Assembly (NCBI RefSeq): GCF_018294505.1
Contig: NC_057803.1
Location: 690,148,831 to 690,212,830, forward strand
Source of the DNA: Triticum aestivum
Lineage: Eukaryota; Streptophyta; Magnoliopsida; Poales; Poaceae
Direction of reading: 5' to 3'
Length of the DNA: 64,000 nt
In this document: piece after piece, positions 24,134-35,461 of the stretch
Layout: each line of letters starts with the position of its first letter
Position numbering within the stretch: the first letter of the stretch is position 1
The notes under the pieces: generated by a model
The model's database searches: none
What the model was told of the DNA's origin: nothing
Seen by the model: only the letters and a program-made list of their open reading frames with translations
Translations under genes and position numbers: made by a program

Positions 24134-26551
24134 CATATCATCACTTACAAAACTGAAGTGTAGGAAGTCATCAAACAATTTTCCTCAAGGGCATCTACGA
24201 ACTTCAGTGTGAAGATCAAGCATGTCCGGAGTGATAATGGGACCAAGTTCAAGAATACTGATCTTGATGATTATCTTGATGAACCTGGTATTAATCACGA
24301 GTTATCTGCCCCTTACACTCCTTAGCAGAATGACGTCGTGGAGCGCAAGAACATGACTCTTGTTGAGATGGCTCGCACTATGCTTGATGAATACAAGACA
24401 CCTCCTCGTTTCTGGCCTGACGCTATTGACACAGCGTTTCACATCATCAATAGGGTATATCTCCACAAATTCTTCAAAAAGACCTCATATGAACTCCTCA
24501 CTGACAAGAAACCCAAGGTAAGTTATTTCAAAGTCTTCGGTGCTAAATGCTGAATTACATATCCTGATCACAATTCTAAATTTGCACTGAAAGCACATGA
24601 AGGTTTTATGCTTGGTAACGGAAAGGACTCGCACACCTACACAGTCTCCAACACCTATCACCACAAGTTTGTTGAAACTGTAGATGCACGGTTCGATGAA
24701 ACTAGCGGCTCGCAAAGAGAGGACCTACCTCTTGTGCTAGATGAAATGTCACCTGAGGAATCCATCAAGTTCAAGGCTACTGAGGATGTCATGCCCACTG
24801 AAGAATCCGTTGAAGAAGTCATTCCAGTTCGTGAAGAAAATCATGCTGGTGCATCTGAGGAAAATGGCTCTGAAGAAAATGTTGAGCCGAATCCAAGTCG
24901 TCAACCTGCTCATCCTCACGTTGCAAATGAAGTGCAACTTGAGAGAATGATTGACGACATTAGCGCACCAGGTCCTCTCACACACTCAAAAGCTTCACAT
25001 TTTTCTAACTTTTGTGGGCACTTTGCTTTTGTCTCTATCACAGAGCCCACCAAAGTTGATGAGGAATTTCTGGAGCCTGAGTGGATTCAAGCCATGCAAG
25101 AGGAATTACATCAATTTGAGCTCAACAATGTGTAGGAGCTTGTCAAGCGACCAGACCTACGCAAGCATTATATCATTGGTACCAAATGGATCTACCGCAA
25201 CAAGCAAGATGAAAATGGACTTGTGGCGAGGAATAAGGCTCGTCTTGTAGCTCAAGTCTACACACATGTTGAAGGAATTGATTTCGATGAAACTTTTGCA
25301 CCTGTTGGTAGACTTGAGGCTATTCGCATATTGCTTGCTTATGCTAACCATCATAATATCATCTTATATCAAATGGATGTGAAAAGTGCATTCCTCAATG
25401 GTAATCTTGAGTAAGAAGTATATGTTGCTCAACCACCAGGTTTTGAAGATCCAAAGCTTCCTTACCATGTATTCAGAGTCAATAAGGCCCTCTATGGCCT
25501 CAAGCAGGCCCCACGGGTGTGGTATGATACTTTGAAGTAATTCCTCATGAAGAAAGGCTTCAAACCCGGTTCACTCGACCCAACTCTTTTCACCAAAGCA
25601 TATGATGATGAATTATTTGTGTGCCAAATATATGTTGATAATATTATCTTTGGATGTACTAACCAATGTTACAGTGACGAATTTGCCTACGTGATGAGTG
25701 AAGAATATCAAATATCAATGATGGGAGAATTGAAATTCTTCTTAAGTCTTCAAATTCCTGAACAACGCAGCGACATCTTCATATATCAAGAGAAATACCT
25801 CAAAGATGTGTTGAGTAAATTCAGCATGCCAGATTGCAAAGGCGTGAAAATCCCTATGCCCACAAATGGACATCTATGCACCGATGAAAATGGTAAAGAC
25901 TTCGATCAAAAGGTATACCGCTCCATGATTGGCTCTTTATTGTATCCACGTGCATCTAGGCCAGATATTATGCTTAGTGTTTGCACATGTGCCCGATTTC
26001 AAGCTACACCGAAGGAATCACACCACAAGGATGTGAAACATATTCTTCAATATCTAGCTCACACACCAACACTTGGATTATGGTATCTCAAGGGCTTGGC
26101 TTTTGATCTCATTGGATATTCTGACTCTGACTATGCTGGTGATCGAGTGGATCGCAAGTCAATATCATACACATGTCATTTCCTCGAACAATCCTTGGCA
26201 TGTTGGCCTCTAAGAAGTAGAATTGCGTATCACTCTCTATTGTTGAAGCTGAGTACATTGCTGCTGATTCTTGCTATGCTCAATTGCTATGGATGAATAA
26301 AACCCTCAATTACTATGGCATCAATGTGAAGAATGTGCCACTCTACTGCGACAATGAGAGTGCCATCAAGTTTGCACACAACCCAGTTCAGCACTTGAAG
26401 ACAAAGCACATCCAGATTCGTCATCATTTTCTTCATGATCATGTGTTGAAGGGCGACATCTCCATCGACCACATGAAGACTGAAGATTAGCTGGTAGATA
26501 TCTTCACAAAGCCCTTGGATGAGAAGAGATTTAGCTAGTTGCGGTGTCAGC

Positions 26552-27298
26552 TAAATATCTTAGAATCTTCGAATGTACTTTGAAAGGACACACATCCTAA
26601 CACTTATGCCAAATTGATGACTTAGATGTGCAACACACGAATTAACATTTTTCTTCAATCAATGAAGACTAACCCTCTAAGTGTGAAGAAATCAATGAGG
26701 AATTTGATTCTCAGAACCCTACGACAATTGTACGCGGTGTCTGAAATCATCATTCTTATACGGTGGGTTTGCCACCAACCAAAGTTGAAAATCTTCGAAT
26801 TTGAGTTTTTCTTCATTTTTGCAAATTCTTCAATTTTCAATTCGTCAACTTTGCAAAATCTTCACTCTTTCCAACTGGTGTTCTTCATTGCTTATATATA
26901 TTTGAGTTTTCATGTCCTCTACAACATTCACTTATTGCTAATTCTTCAAGCTGACTTTTCATCTAAGTGAATGTGATCGGACCCGTTCCCCCTCTATGCT
27001 AAACTCAACCCAGTTTGTTCATAAATTCTTCATACGCATTCTATTTGAAACCCATTCAAAATCTTCACTGTGTCCTTGACAGTTGAAGAATCTGCGAACG
27101 AAACATTCAAATTTTCATATCTAATTTTTGGCTTTTGTCGCTCAAATCGTTCGGCATCCCATGACAGGATTAAACTATTCACCCATTATCTAACACGATC
27201 TCCACCTCTCAGTACATGGGTGACACATGTCGCTAGGATGGCAAGGGTCAGGGGCACGTTCGTCCAATTTCCTCGGACGAACGGTTTTTCACCTCGGC
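26552..27298 (+). other. Element A spacer between pol and internal promoter
   Basis: AT-rich sequence with no credible coding frame; it contains remnants of the pol 3' end. GC content rises from about 27180 toward the TATA motif at 27299. Confidence 0.5.
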
Positions 27299-27306
27299 TA
27301 TAAATA
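27299..27306 (+). promoter_or_regulatory. Internal TATA box of element A, upstream of the third ORF
   Basis: TATAAATA in the context CGGCTATAAATACCCC, followed by a GC- and CT-rich leader (27310-27577) quite unlike the AT-rich DNA around it. It resembles a plant RNA polymerase II core promoter with a 5' UTR and lies about 600 bp ahead of the third ORF. A second promoter inside the element is inference. Confidence 0.5.
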
Positions 27307-27577
27307 CCCCTCGCCCTCCTCAGACCTCATTTACTCTGCTTGATCTCATTCCCCTCGCCCGAGCTCTCAGACCTAGTGTTGTCACCACTCTCCATCGTTG
27401 CATGTGAGGAAGAGCTTCACCGCCTCGACCTCGTCGCCGTCGTACTCGCGCCGTCCACGGAAATCTTCACCTCCGCCGCCACCATAGCTGTCTCTCACCG
27501 CCAAGTTTGGGCGTGGGAGATCTAGACCGACGAACTTCTTGACTTCTACTCCCATAGCGTCGTGTTCTTCATCAAGG

Positions 27578-27900
27578 GTAAATAAAATCTGTTTTTACTG
27601 CCCTTGTTGATTCTGATGATTTCCACAAAATCTTTAGAAGGTGTTTATTCTTCAACTTCCAAATCCTTAAACACCAAGTTGCATCTATTCTTGATTTGTT
27701 TCCATAAGCTATGTTCTACTTCAATATTCCTCAATTGTGTGGATTTTCAAATCTATACAACTCTGGAACCTAAGTCAAGAAAGCTTAGTGAAATTCCTCA
27801 AGACACCCATGGTCAAATTCCTCAAACTTGATTCTTTTTAAAAAATTCTGAGAACTCATATGACCTCTCCAAATTCTTCCCACCTATACTCTGTTCACAG
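27578..27900 (+). other. Candidate 5' UTR intron before the third ORF
   Basis: Donor-like AGG|GTAAAT at 27578, AT/T-rich body, and acceptor-like TCTGTTCACAG ending at 27900. The next ATG is at 27907. The 323-nt length and composition suit a grass intron, and the GC-rich leader upstream looks like its first exon. No transcript evidence is available. Confidence 0.4.
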
Positions 27901-27906
27901 GTACAC

Positions 27907-30900
27907 ATGTCCACTGCTGAATCACTAGGCTCTCATCAACTTAACTCATTTGTAGCATTCCTTGAAGAAAAATTGCATATCTCCTCAGAAACTTTGATTG
28001 TTCACAATCCTCAAGTGAAGAAAATGGATGATGGTAAACGTCCTCAGAAAGGAGGGAAGAGGCCTGAAACAAATACCGTGTTTGAAATCCCTAAAGAAAT
28101 ATGTGATGAATATTGCACTCCTGATGAAGCCACTCATGGCAAGGAGAACAAAAATCAGCATAAAGTGCGCATTCAGCGGTTTGAAAGAAGATGGGCAAGA
28201 GAATGGAGGGTGTATCATTATGTTACTCCAAAGTACATGAAGAAATTCATGGTTAACCCTCCATGTACAAGACCTCCATTGGCTCCAGGACAAGAAGCTG
28301 ATCTCTCAAGCATTAGGTGAGGTGAGGAATTTCCTAGAGAATGGGCTAAGTGACAAGTAAAATTGGCCAAACTTGTAAAAGAAGCAGTGAAGAAATTCAA
28401 CGAATATTCTGCTGCTGCTGCTGAGGCCTCTGCTAGCAAGCCCAAGAAGGCCATACCGAAGAAGTCAGCTATGAAGCCAAGTGGCTCAGCTGCAAAGCCC
28501 TCAAGGCCAAGTTCTTCAAAGCCCCCATGACCTATTCCTCAAGCAACTTCTTCAAATGCAGCTCCAACTCCCTCAGCTGCAGCTGCAAAGTCCTCTGCAC
28601 CTATGCATCTTGCCGCGTGCCAACGAACTATTGGAATCTCTATTGCTTCTGGAGCCTCTCCAAGTTCCTCAGCTCTGCCACAGTCCTCAATAGGTCCAAT
28701 CTTGTTGAAGAACAAGGCTGCTGCTAGACGCGGCTCGAGGCCAAGTCCTCACAGGAAGCAAGTTGCATTCCAAGTTCCGTCGGATGATGATTAAGATGAT
28801 GATAAAGAACTCGCTGAGATCATCAGAGACAGACAACAAAGGGCCGCTAGAGCCAAAGGCAGTGTTGTGCTTCTTTTACTGGATCCGAAGAAGATCCTGG
28901 ATTTCATTGACCTATGCCACAAGGACCCTAATACTCCTTTGCCAGAATTAAACCTCATGCCTAGCCAAAGTCATATGTTGACGGCCTTCATAAATGAAGA
29001 AAAATGGAAAGTTGAGAAGTCCAGGCAAGTGAAGAAAGCTCAGTACAAGAAGGAGTGTTTTCTGAAGAAGAATGTTGTAAACATGTCTCCTGAAGAACTT
29101 GTGAATCTGCAAAGGGAGATCAAAGATCTCAGTGATGAATTTGACGCATTTCGTGTAGATTGGCTAGGCGCAAAAGTCAGATTTGTCAAAATGGCAAAGG
29201 GATTCAAACCAAATGTTGTAGCTACATCGCGACAAGAAATTCCTCAGGCTGAGGCTCATCCTACTGAAGAGTATGCTAGCACAACTGATGAAAATAGAAC
29301 TATTGAAGAAACTATCAAGGCAACCTCCGATGTTGCGCCTGAAGAACAACCCAGACCAGCTTAAGAATCTGCTGCTGCGCCTGAAGACACTGAACAATCC
29401 AGGGCAACTACATCAGTTGTACATGAGTAAATACAACCCACTTCACCAGCTCCTCCTGCAAAGTTATCAGAGATGAAGAATATCAATCTTCCTTCTACAT
29501 CAGAAGTGAAGAAGACTAAGGTTGCAGAGAAGGAAGCTGTGAGGAAAAGGAAATCATCAGCAACTGCAGAGTCTTCAGCTCCCAAGAAAGCGAAGACTCT
29601 GTCAAGCTCATTCATCAACCACATTGATGTTGTTCCTATCTCAAGCATGCCATCAAAGGAGATTGTTCCCTTTGGTGTGGAATATGTCATACCTGATGAC
29701 TATGATGAATAAAATCCCTCTGCTGCTACTTCGAAGCAGTTGGATGAAGAAATTGAAGTGGATAATATCCCTTCAGCACCACTGGTATCATCGCCCATGC
29801 CTCAGTTCACAGCTGAAGAGGCAGGCGTTGAAGAAATAGATGAAGAATATGAGGATGTGGACATTGGGTCTACTACACCAGTTCTGAATGATGATTATTG
29901 GGAAAGAAATCATCCAAATTCACCATTCACCACTCCTCTACATCAAATTCCTCAGTCCCCAGTTCAAACTAAAGAAATTCATACATGATATGAAGAACGT
30001 TAAACTTCACTTCATTCTATTCCAGAAGAAGTTCGAGCTTCTAATGCTGAAGAAATGGAGGCCAAGACTGCTGCTGATGAATCTGCCGCTGAAATTCCTC
30101 AGTCAGTGGCTCCAGAGGTTGTGCACTAAGAGGCTGGGAAGACTTCAACTGTTAATCTTCAGCCCAAGCCACAAAATCCTCATACAAAGAAGCAGAATTT
30201 CAAAGCTGATGATTTCTTTGCTGAGCATCATTTCTTCACGAATACAATCCCTATGACTCTGCAAGACTTCGACGCAAGCGCTTCTGGACAACCAGTCAGA
30301 TGAACTTTTATTCTTCACTCCTATTCGATAAAGACAAGGTATTTGAGCATCAACAAATTCCTCACATGAATACGGAATCACTTCCTTGCTTCCAAACTGT
30401 CCTGAGTGTTCTTCATGATGCTAGGCTCTTGAACCTCTGCACTGACATTTTTGAATGGAATGAAGAACTCATTCTGGAATTCTACGCAACACTACGCCTC
30501 ACTGGAAATGTATAAGATGTGAATTCATGGGTGCTAGACTGGATGACTGAAAATACTCATTACAAAGCACCGACCGCTGAATTGCTTCACGCTGTCCCAG
30601 TCAGTCCACCAACTGAAGGTGCAAGGCTCCTCTATGAAGAGCCTGAACTCTCAAATCATCTGATGCAAGTAATGATGAAGCCTTTGAAACCTGGCCAAGC
30701 TCCAAGGACCACATTCCACATGAAGGAATTACTCTATGTGCCAAGGACAGTTTATCACATCTTGACCAATACCCTCAGTCCAATCAAGGGCCACAATTCT
30801 AATAAAGAGGTTGCTGGCATCATGAAGAATTTGTTGTTCAATATCACGGTATTCCCATCAACTACCATGATTTCTTAATGAGGACTTTGGCCAATGCTGC

Positions 30901-31608
30901 TTTGTCAAATTTTGAGTTGAAGCCTTACGCTCCCTGGATCATGAAATTCATGAGATCAAGGTCTTCAATTAATTACAAGGCTGACTTTCAAAATCATCTC
31001 AGCTCTTTGCCACCTATTGAAGTCCTCAAAAGGAGCGTTTCCTCAGTTGATGAGAAGGGCAAAGCAGCTATTATTGATGAAGGCACTCATCCATTGGATG
31101 GCCAGTTTCGCAAGGCTGCCTCATATGCCACCAATGATGACTCTGCAACACAAGATTCTTCCGCCAAAGCTTCAAATCCAGATCCTCAAGACACTGCTCC
31201 ATGTATAATGACTGATCGTGAACTTCTCCTCAGTCTTCACCTGAAAGTTAATCGAAATCACAAGTGGGTCAAGTGTCAGTTTGGTGCTATTCTTCAGAAC
31301 ATGACAGTCACTCAGAACACTGTGAAGAAGAATCACCATTTTCTGCATCAAGTCTTCGACCACGCTTGGGTCATTCTTTCACATCTCCAAAATGTTAAAG
31401 AACACAAGGAAATGGACCTCCAACAGGACTTTGACTAGTCTCAGCCACCTTCAATGAAATTTAAGAAGGTAAAAGTTCCTCAGTTGGTTGCCAGTTCATA
31501 TTCTTCATCGCACGAGATGGATGAAGCTGAAGACTTGAATGACACTGCGATAGGCCCTACCTCAACGAACGACCCCAACAACACTAGCGCTCCTCCATCG
31601 ACATCATG
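27907..31608 (+). pseudogene. Element A third ORF (env position), broken
   Basis: A former long reading frame of about 1,200 codons starting MSTAESLGSHQLNSFVAFLE. It stays in one frame from 27907 to about 29990 through stops ending at 28320, 28794, 29364, 29712 and 29988. It then shifts near 30290 and again near 30870, and ends around 31608. In order it has: a conserved-looking N-terminal part (27907-28320); an Ala/Ser/Pro/Lys-rich linker (28380-28790); a charged helical segment (28867-29240); a basic stretch VRKRKSS near 29540 like a nuclear localisation signal; an acidic region (29740-29900); and a globular part (30300-31440) that recalls plant transposon-associated domains of the Transposase_32 kind (from memory, unverified). 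It occupies the position of the Sirevirus env-like ORF, but I see no signal peptide, membrane segment or furin-type site. Function unknown. Confidence 0.65.
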
Positions 31609-31666
31609 ATGATATTCATCAGGGGAATTAGTCCTCATGTTTCGTCCGTTTTGGTCATTCGATGAC

Positions 31667-32130
31667 AAAGGGGGAGAAATTTGAGTTAGTCTTCAAGCGG
31701 GTCTATTGTATGGATGTTTTTTGGTTAAGTTACAACTCTTTCTCTTCTGAGGTGTTTGCTCTGATGAGTTGTAAACTTAAGTCCTATGGTGCTCTGATAC
31801 TTTTGACTGCTTTGTGCATGCTTATTTCCTCAAATACCTTAATGCACGCATGCTGAATTTTGTCAGACACCATATTTCATCATGCATTTCAAATTCTTCA
31901 TATCAGATGTCAAATGCGTGTATGAATTACAAGATATAGGGGGAGATCTCCATGATTTTACTCTACAATGTGCATTTGCTATCCAAAGAAAATTACTCAA
32001 ACATGCACATCTTCAAGGGGAGTTCTTGTATATCTTGTAATCAAATTCCTCAATATTAGTATTTACACTTCATATTATTATCCCCGTTGCAAACTTAACC
32101 TATTTTTCATCAATCACCAAAAAGGGTGAG
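31667..32130 (+). promoter_or_regulatory. Multiple polypurine tracts before the 3' LTR of element A
   Basis: Repeated purine tracts at 31667-31677 (AAAGGGGGAGA), 31938-31946 (AGGGGGAGA), 32015-32022 (AAGGGGAG) and 32119-32130 (AAAAAGGGTGAG). The last ends two bases before the LTR and is the candidate primer for plus-strand DNA synthesis. Clusters of such tracts are a described hallmark of Sireviruses. The spacer between them is AT-rich and non-coding. Confidence 0.65.
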
Positions 32131-33714
32131 ATTGTAAGTGCATCTAGTGCCCCTCAGTGAATTTGGTGTATCGAAGACTTATAGGTTAAGGGTCTAATGT
32201 GTTCGTGAGTGTACACATGCTCTAGAAGTCGATGAGGAGTTTCATATTTATGATGAAAGTCGACCCCTAAAAATGAATCTCTTAATTTGAAGACTTTGGT
32301 TTTCTGAAGACTTTGAAAGTGAGGAAATTGGTGTGACCTTGAAGACTTGGATATTCATGTGAGGACTATGAAGCGTGAAGACTTTTGTTTTAGCAGTCTC
32401 ATTTTCTCTTTCTTGAGTCATAGGTAGTACCATACTATTAAAGGGGGTCGAGGTAAAACTAAGGAAACACTTTCCAAGTGATGCTCATCTCAAAGCCTAC
32501 ACCTACCCAATCCTTTTGAGTGAAGCCATTAGAAATCTCATACAGTTCAGTCAATTTCTTCAGTGACAGAGACGAAGATCTTCTGTTCTTTGAGGAATTT
32601 GTTCTGATTGAGGAGTTAGGAATTCGCCAGCGTCGATTGCCTATAAGTGAGTAACATGATAGCTGATACGGCTCCATTGTATCTACTTTTCCAAACACTT
32701 TTGCCCTTGTTTTGGACTCGAACTTGCATGATTTGAATGGAACTAACCCGGACTGACGCTATTTTCAGAGAACTGCCATGGTGTTATTTTTGTGTAGAAA
32801 TAAGAGTTCTCGGAATGACCTGAAACTCCACGGGAGTTATTTTTTGAATTAATAAAAAATATTGGCGAAAGAATTAAGGCTAGGGGGCCCACAGCCTGTC
32901 CACAAGGGTGGGGGCGTGCCCTACCCCCTGGGTGCGCCCCTACCTCGTGGGCCCCCTAGTGCTCCACCGACCTCAACTCCAACTCCATATATTCACGTTC
33001 GGGGAGAAAAAAATCAGAGAGAAGGATTTATCGTGTTTTACGATACAGAGCCGCCGCCAAGCCCTAAACTCTCTCGGGAGGGCTGATCTGGAGTCTGTTC
33101 GGGGCTCCAGAGAGGGGAATTCGTCACTGTCGTCATCATCAACCATCCTCCATCACCAATTTCATGATGCTCACCGCCGTGCGTGAGTAATTCCATCGTA
33201 GGCTTGCTGGACGGTGATGGGTTGGATGAGATTTACCATGTAATCGAGTTAGTTTTTTAGGGTTTGATCCCTAGTATCCATTATGTTCTGAAATTTATGT
33301 TGCTATGACTTTGCTATGCTTAATGCTTGTCACTAGGACCGGAGTGCCATGATACCAGATCTGAACCTATTATGATTTTATGAATATATGTGAGTTCTTG
33401 ATCCTATCTTGCAAGTCAATAGTCACTTCCTATGTGTTATGATCCGGCAACCCCGAAGTAACAATAATCGGGATCACTCCCGGTGATGATCGTAGTTTGA
33501 GGAGTTCATGTATTCACTAAGTGTTAATGCTTTGGTCCGGTACTCTATTTAAAGAAGGCCTTAATATCCCTTAGTTTCCAATAGGACCCTGCTGCCACGG
33601 GAGGGTAGGACAAATGATGTCATGCAAGTTCTTTTCCATAAGCATGTATGACTATATTCGGAATACATGCCTACATTAAATTGATGAATTGGAGCTAGTT
33701 TTGTGTCACCCTAT

Positions 33715-35450
33715 TGTTGGGGAATGTTGTAATTTCAAAAAAATTCCTACGCACACGCAAGATCATGGTGATGCATAGCAACAAGAGGGAAGAGTGTGTC
33801 CACGTAACCTCGTAGACCGAAAGCGGAAGCGTTAGAACAACGCGGTTGATGTAGTCGTACGTCTTCATGGCCCGACCGATCAAGCACCGAAACTATGGCA
33901 CCTCTGAGTTCTAGAACACGTTCAGCTCGATGACGTCCCTCGAACTCTGATCCAGCCGAGTGTCGAGGGAGAGTTCTGTAAGCACGACGGCGTGGTGACG
34001 ATCTTGATGTTCTACCGTCGCAGGGCTTTGCCTAAGCACTGCTACAATATTATCGAGGAGGACTATGGTGGAGGGGGGCACCGCACACGGCTAAGAGATC
34101 AATGATCAATTGTTGTGTCTAGAGGTGCCCCCTACCCTCGTATATAAAGGAGCAAGGGGGAGGGGGCGGCCGGCCAGGAGGGTGTGCGCCAAGGGAAATC
34201 CTACTCCCACCGGGAGTAGGACTGCCTCCTTTCCTTGTCCAAGTAGGAGAGGGGGAAGGAAGGGAGAGAAGGGAGGAAGGAAAGGGGGGCGCCGCCCCCC
34301 CTCCTTGTCCAATTCGGACTAGAGGGGAGCGGTGCGTGGCCTGCCTTGGCCGCCCCTCCTATTCTCCACTTTGGGCCCAAGTGGCCCATTAACCCCCCGA
34401 GGGGTTCCGGTAACCCCCCGGTTCTCCGTATATATCCGATAACCTCCGAAACTCATTCCGGTGTCCGAATATAGTCGTCCAATATACCAATCTTCATGTC
34501 TCGACCATTTTGAGACTCCTCGTCATGTCCGTGATCACATCCGGAACTCCGAACAATCTTCGGTATATCAAAACTCATAAACTCATAATATAACTGTCAT
34601 CGAAACCTTAAGCGTGCGGACCCTACGGGTTCGAGAACAATGTAGACATGACCGAGAACTGTTTCCGGTCAATAACCAATAGCGGAACCTGGATGCTCAT
34701 ATTGGCTCCTACATATTCTACGAAGATCTTTATCGGTCAAACCGCATAACAACATACGTTGTTCCCTTTGTCATCGGTATGTTACTTGCCCGAGATTTGA
34801 TTGTCGGTATCTCAATACCTAGTTCAATCTCATTACCGGCAAGTCTCTTTACTCGTTACGTAATGCATCATTCCGTAACTAACTTATTAGCTACATTGCT
34901 TGCAAGACTTATAGTGATGTGCATTACCGAGAGGGCCCCAGAGATACCTCTCCGACAATCGGAGTGAAAAATCCTAATCTCGAACTAGGCCAACCCAATA
35001 GGTACCTTGGGAGACACCTATAGAGCTCCTTTATAATCACCCAGCTTTGTTCTGACGTTTGGTAGCACACAGAGTGTTCCTCCGATAAATGGGAGTTGCA
35101 TAATCTCATAGTTGTAGGAACATGTATAAGTCATGAAGAAAGCAATATCAACATACTAAACGATCAAGTGCTAAGCTAACGGAATGGGTCCAGTCAATCA
35201 CATCATTCACTCAATGATGTGATCCCGTTAATCAAATGACAACTCTTTTGTTCATGGCTAGGAAATATAACCATCTTTGATAAACGAGCTAGTCAAGTAG
35301 AGGCATACTACTGACACTCAGTTTGTCTATGTATTCACACATGTATCATGTTTCCGGCTAATACAATTCTAGCATGAATAATAAACATTTATCATGATAT
35401 GAGGAAATAAATAATAACTTTATTATTGCCTCCAGGGCATATTTCCTTCA
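33715..35450 (-). repeat. Angela 3' LTR
   Basis: 1,736 bp, matching 42522-44262. It carries the hairpin TCCTACTCCC/GGGAGTAGGA at 34199-34221 and the TATA run TTTATATAC (minus strand) near 34138-34147. Confidence 0.93.
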
Positions 35451-35461
35451 GTCTACCACTT
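35451..35461 (-). promoter_or_regulatory. Angela polypurine tract
   Basis: AAGTGGTAGAC on the minus strand just before the 3' LTR, one base away from AAGTGGGAGAC of related elements (from memory). Confidence 0.65.

Larger units (their letters stand above)
15089..26551 (+). pseudogene. pol: Element A pol: protease, integrase, RT, RNase H (broken, split by G2)
   Basis: Copia-order pol. The protease motif LDSGCTNHMTG has its DSG at 15122-15130. The integrase zinc finger is WHRRLGH at about 15509-15529 and CGAC at 15614-15625. The integrase core acids are D at 15707, D at 24233 and E at 24341, a DD35E spacing, with G2 inserted between the two aspartates. RT begins near 25080; its active-site motif reads YVDN at 25631-25642, with Asn in place of the second Asp. 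RNase H runs about 26100-26500. Removing G2 plus the 4-bp duplication keeps the frame, but stops interrupt it at 24161, 24323, 24551, 25133, 25412 and 25538, and a frame change near 26210 is followed by more. Several stops replace Trp or Gln codons, as C-to-T decay would do. The 220 bp between gag and protease are non-coding and end in an acceptor-like CTGCAG at 15083-15088. Dead copy. Confidence 0.9.

Noticed and set aside
32862..33186. Pro-rich open frames in the Gypsy solo LTR
   Set aside because: They lie over the promoter hairpin and leader of an LTR, non-coding in this element type.
34106..34389. Pro/Gly-rich frames in Angela LTRs (also 42912-43405)
   Set aside because: GC-rich LTR promoter sequence; present on both strands in each LTR copy and not part of gag-pol.
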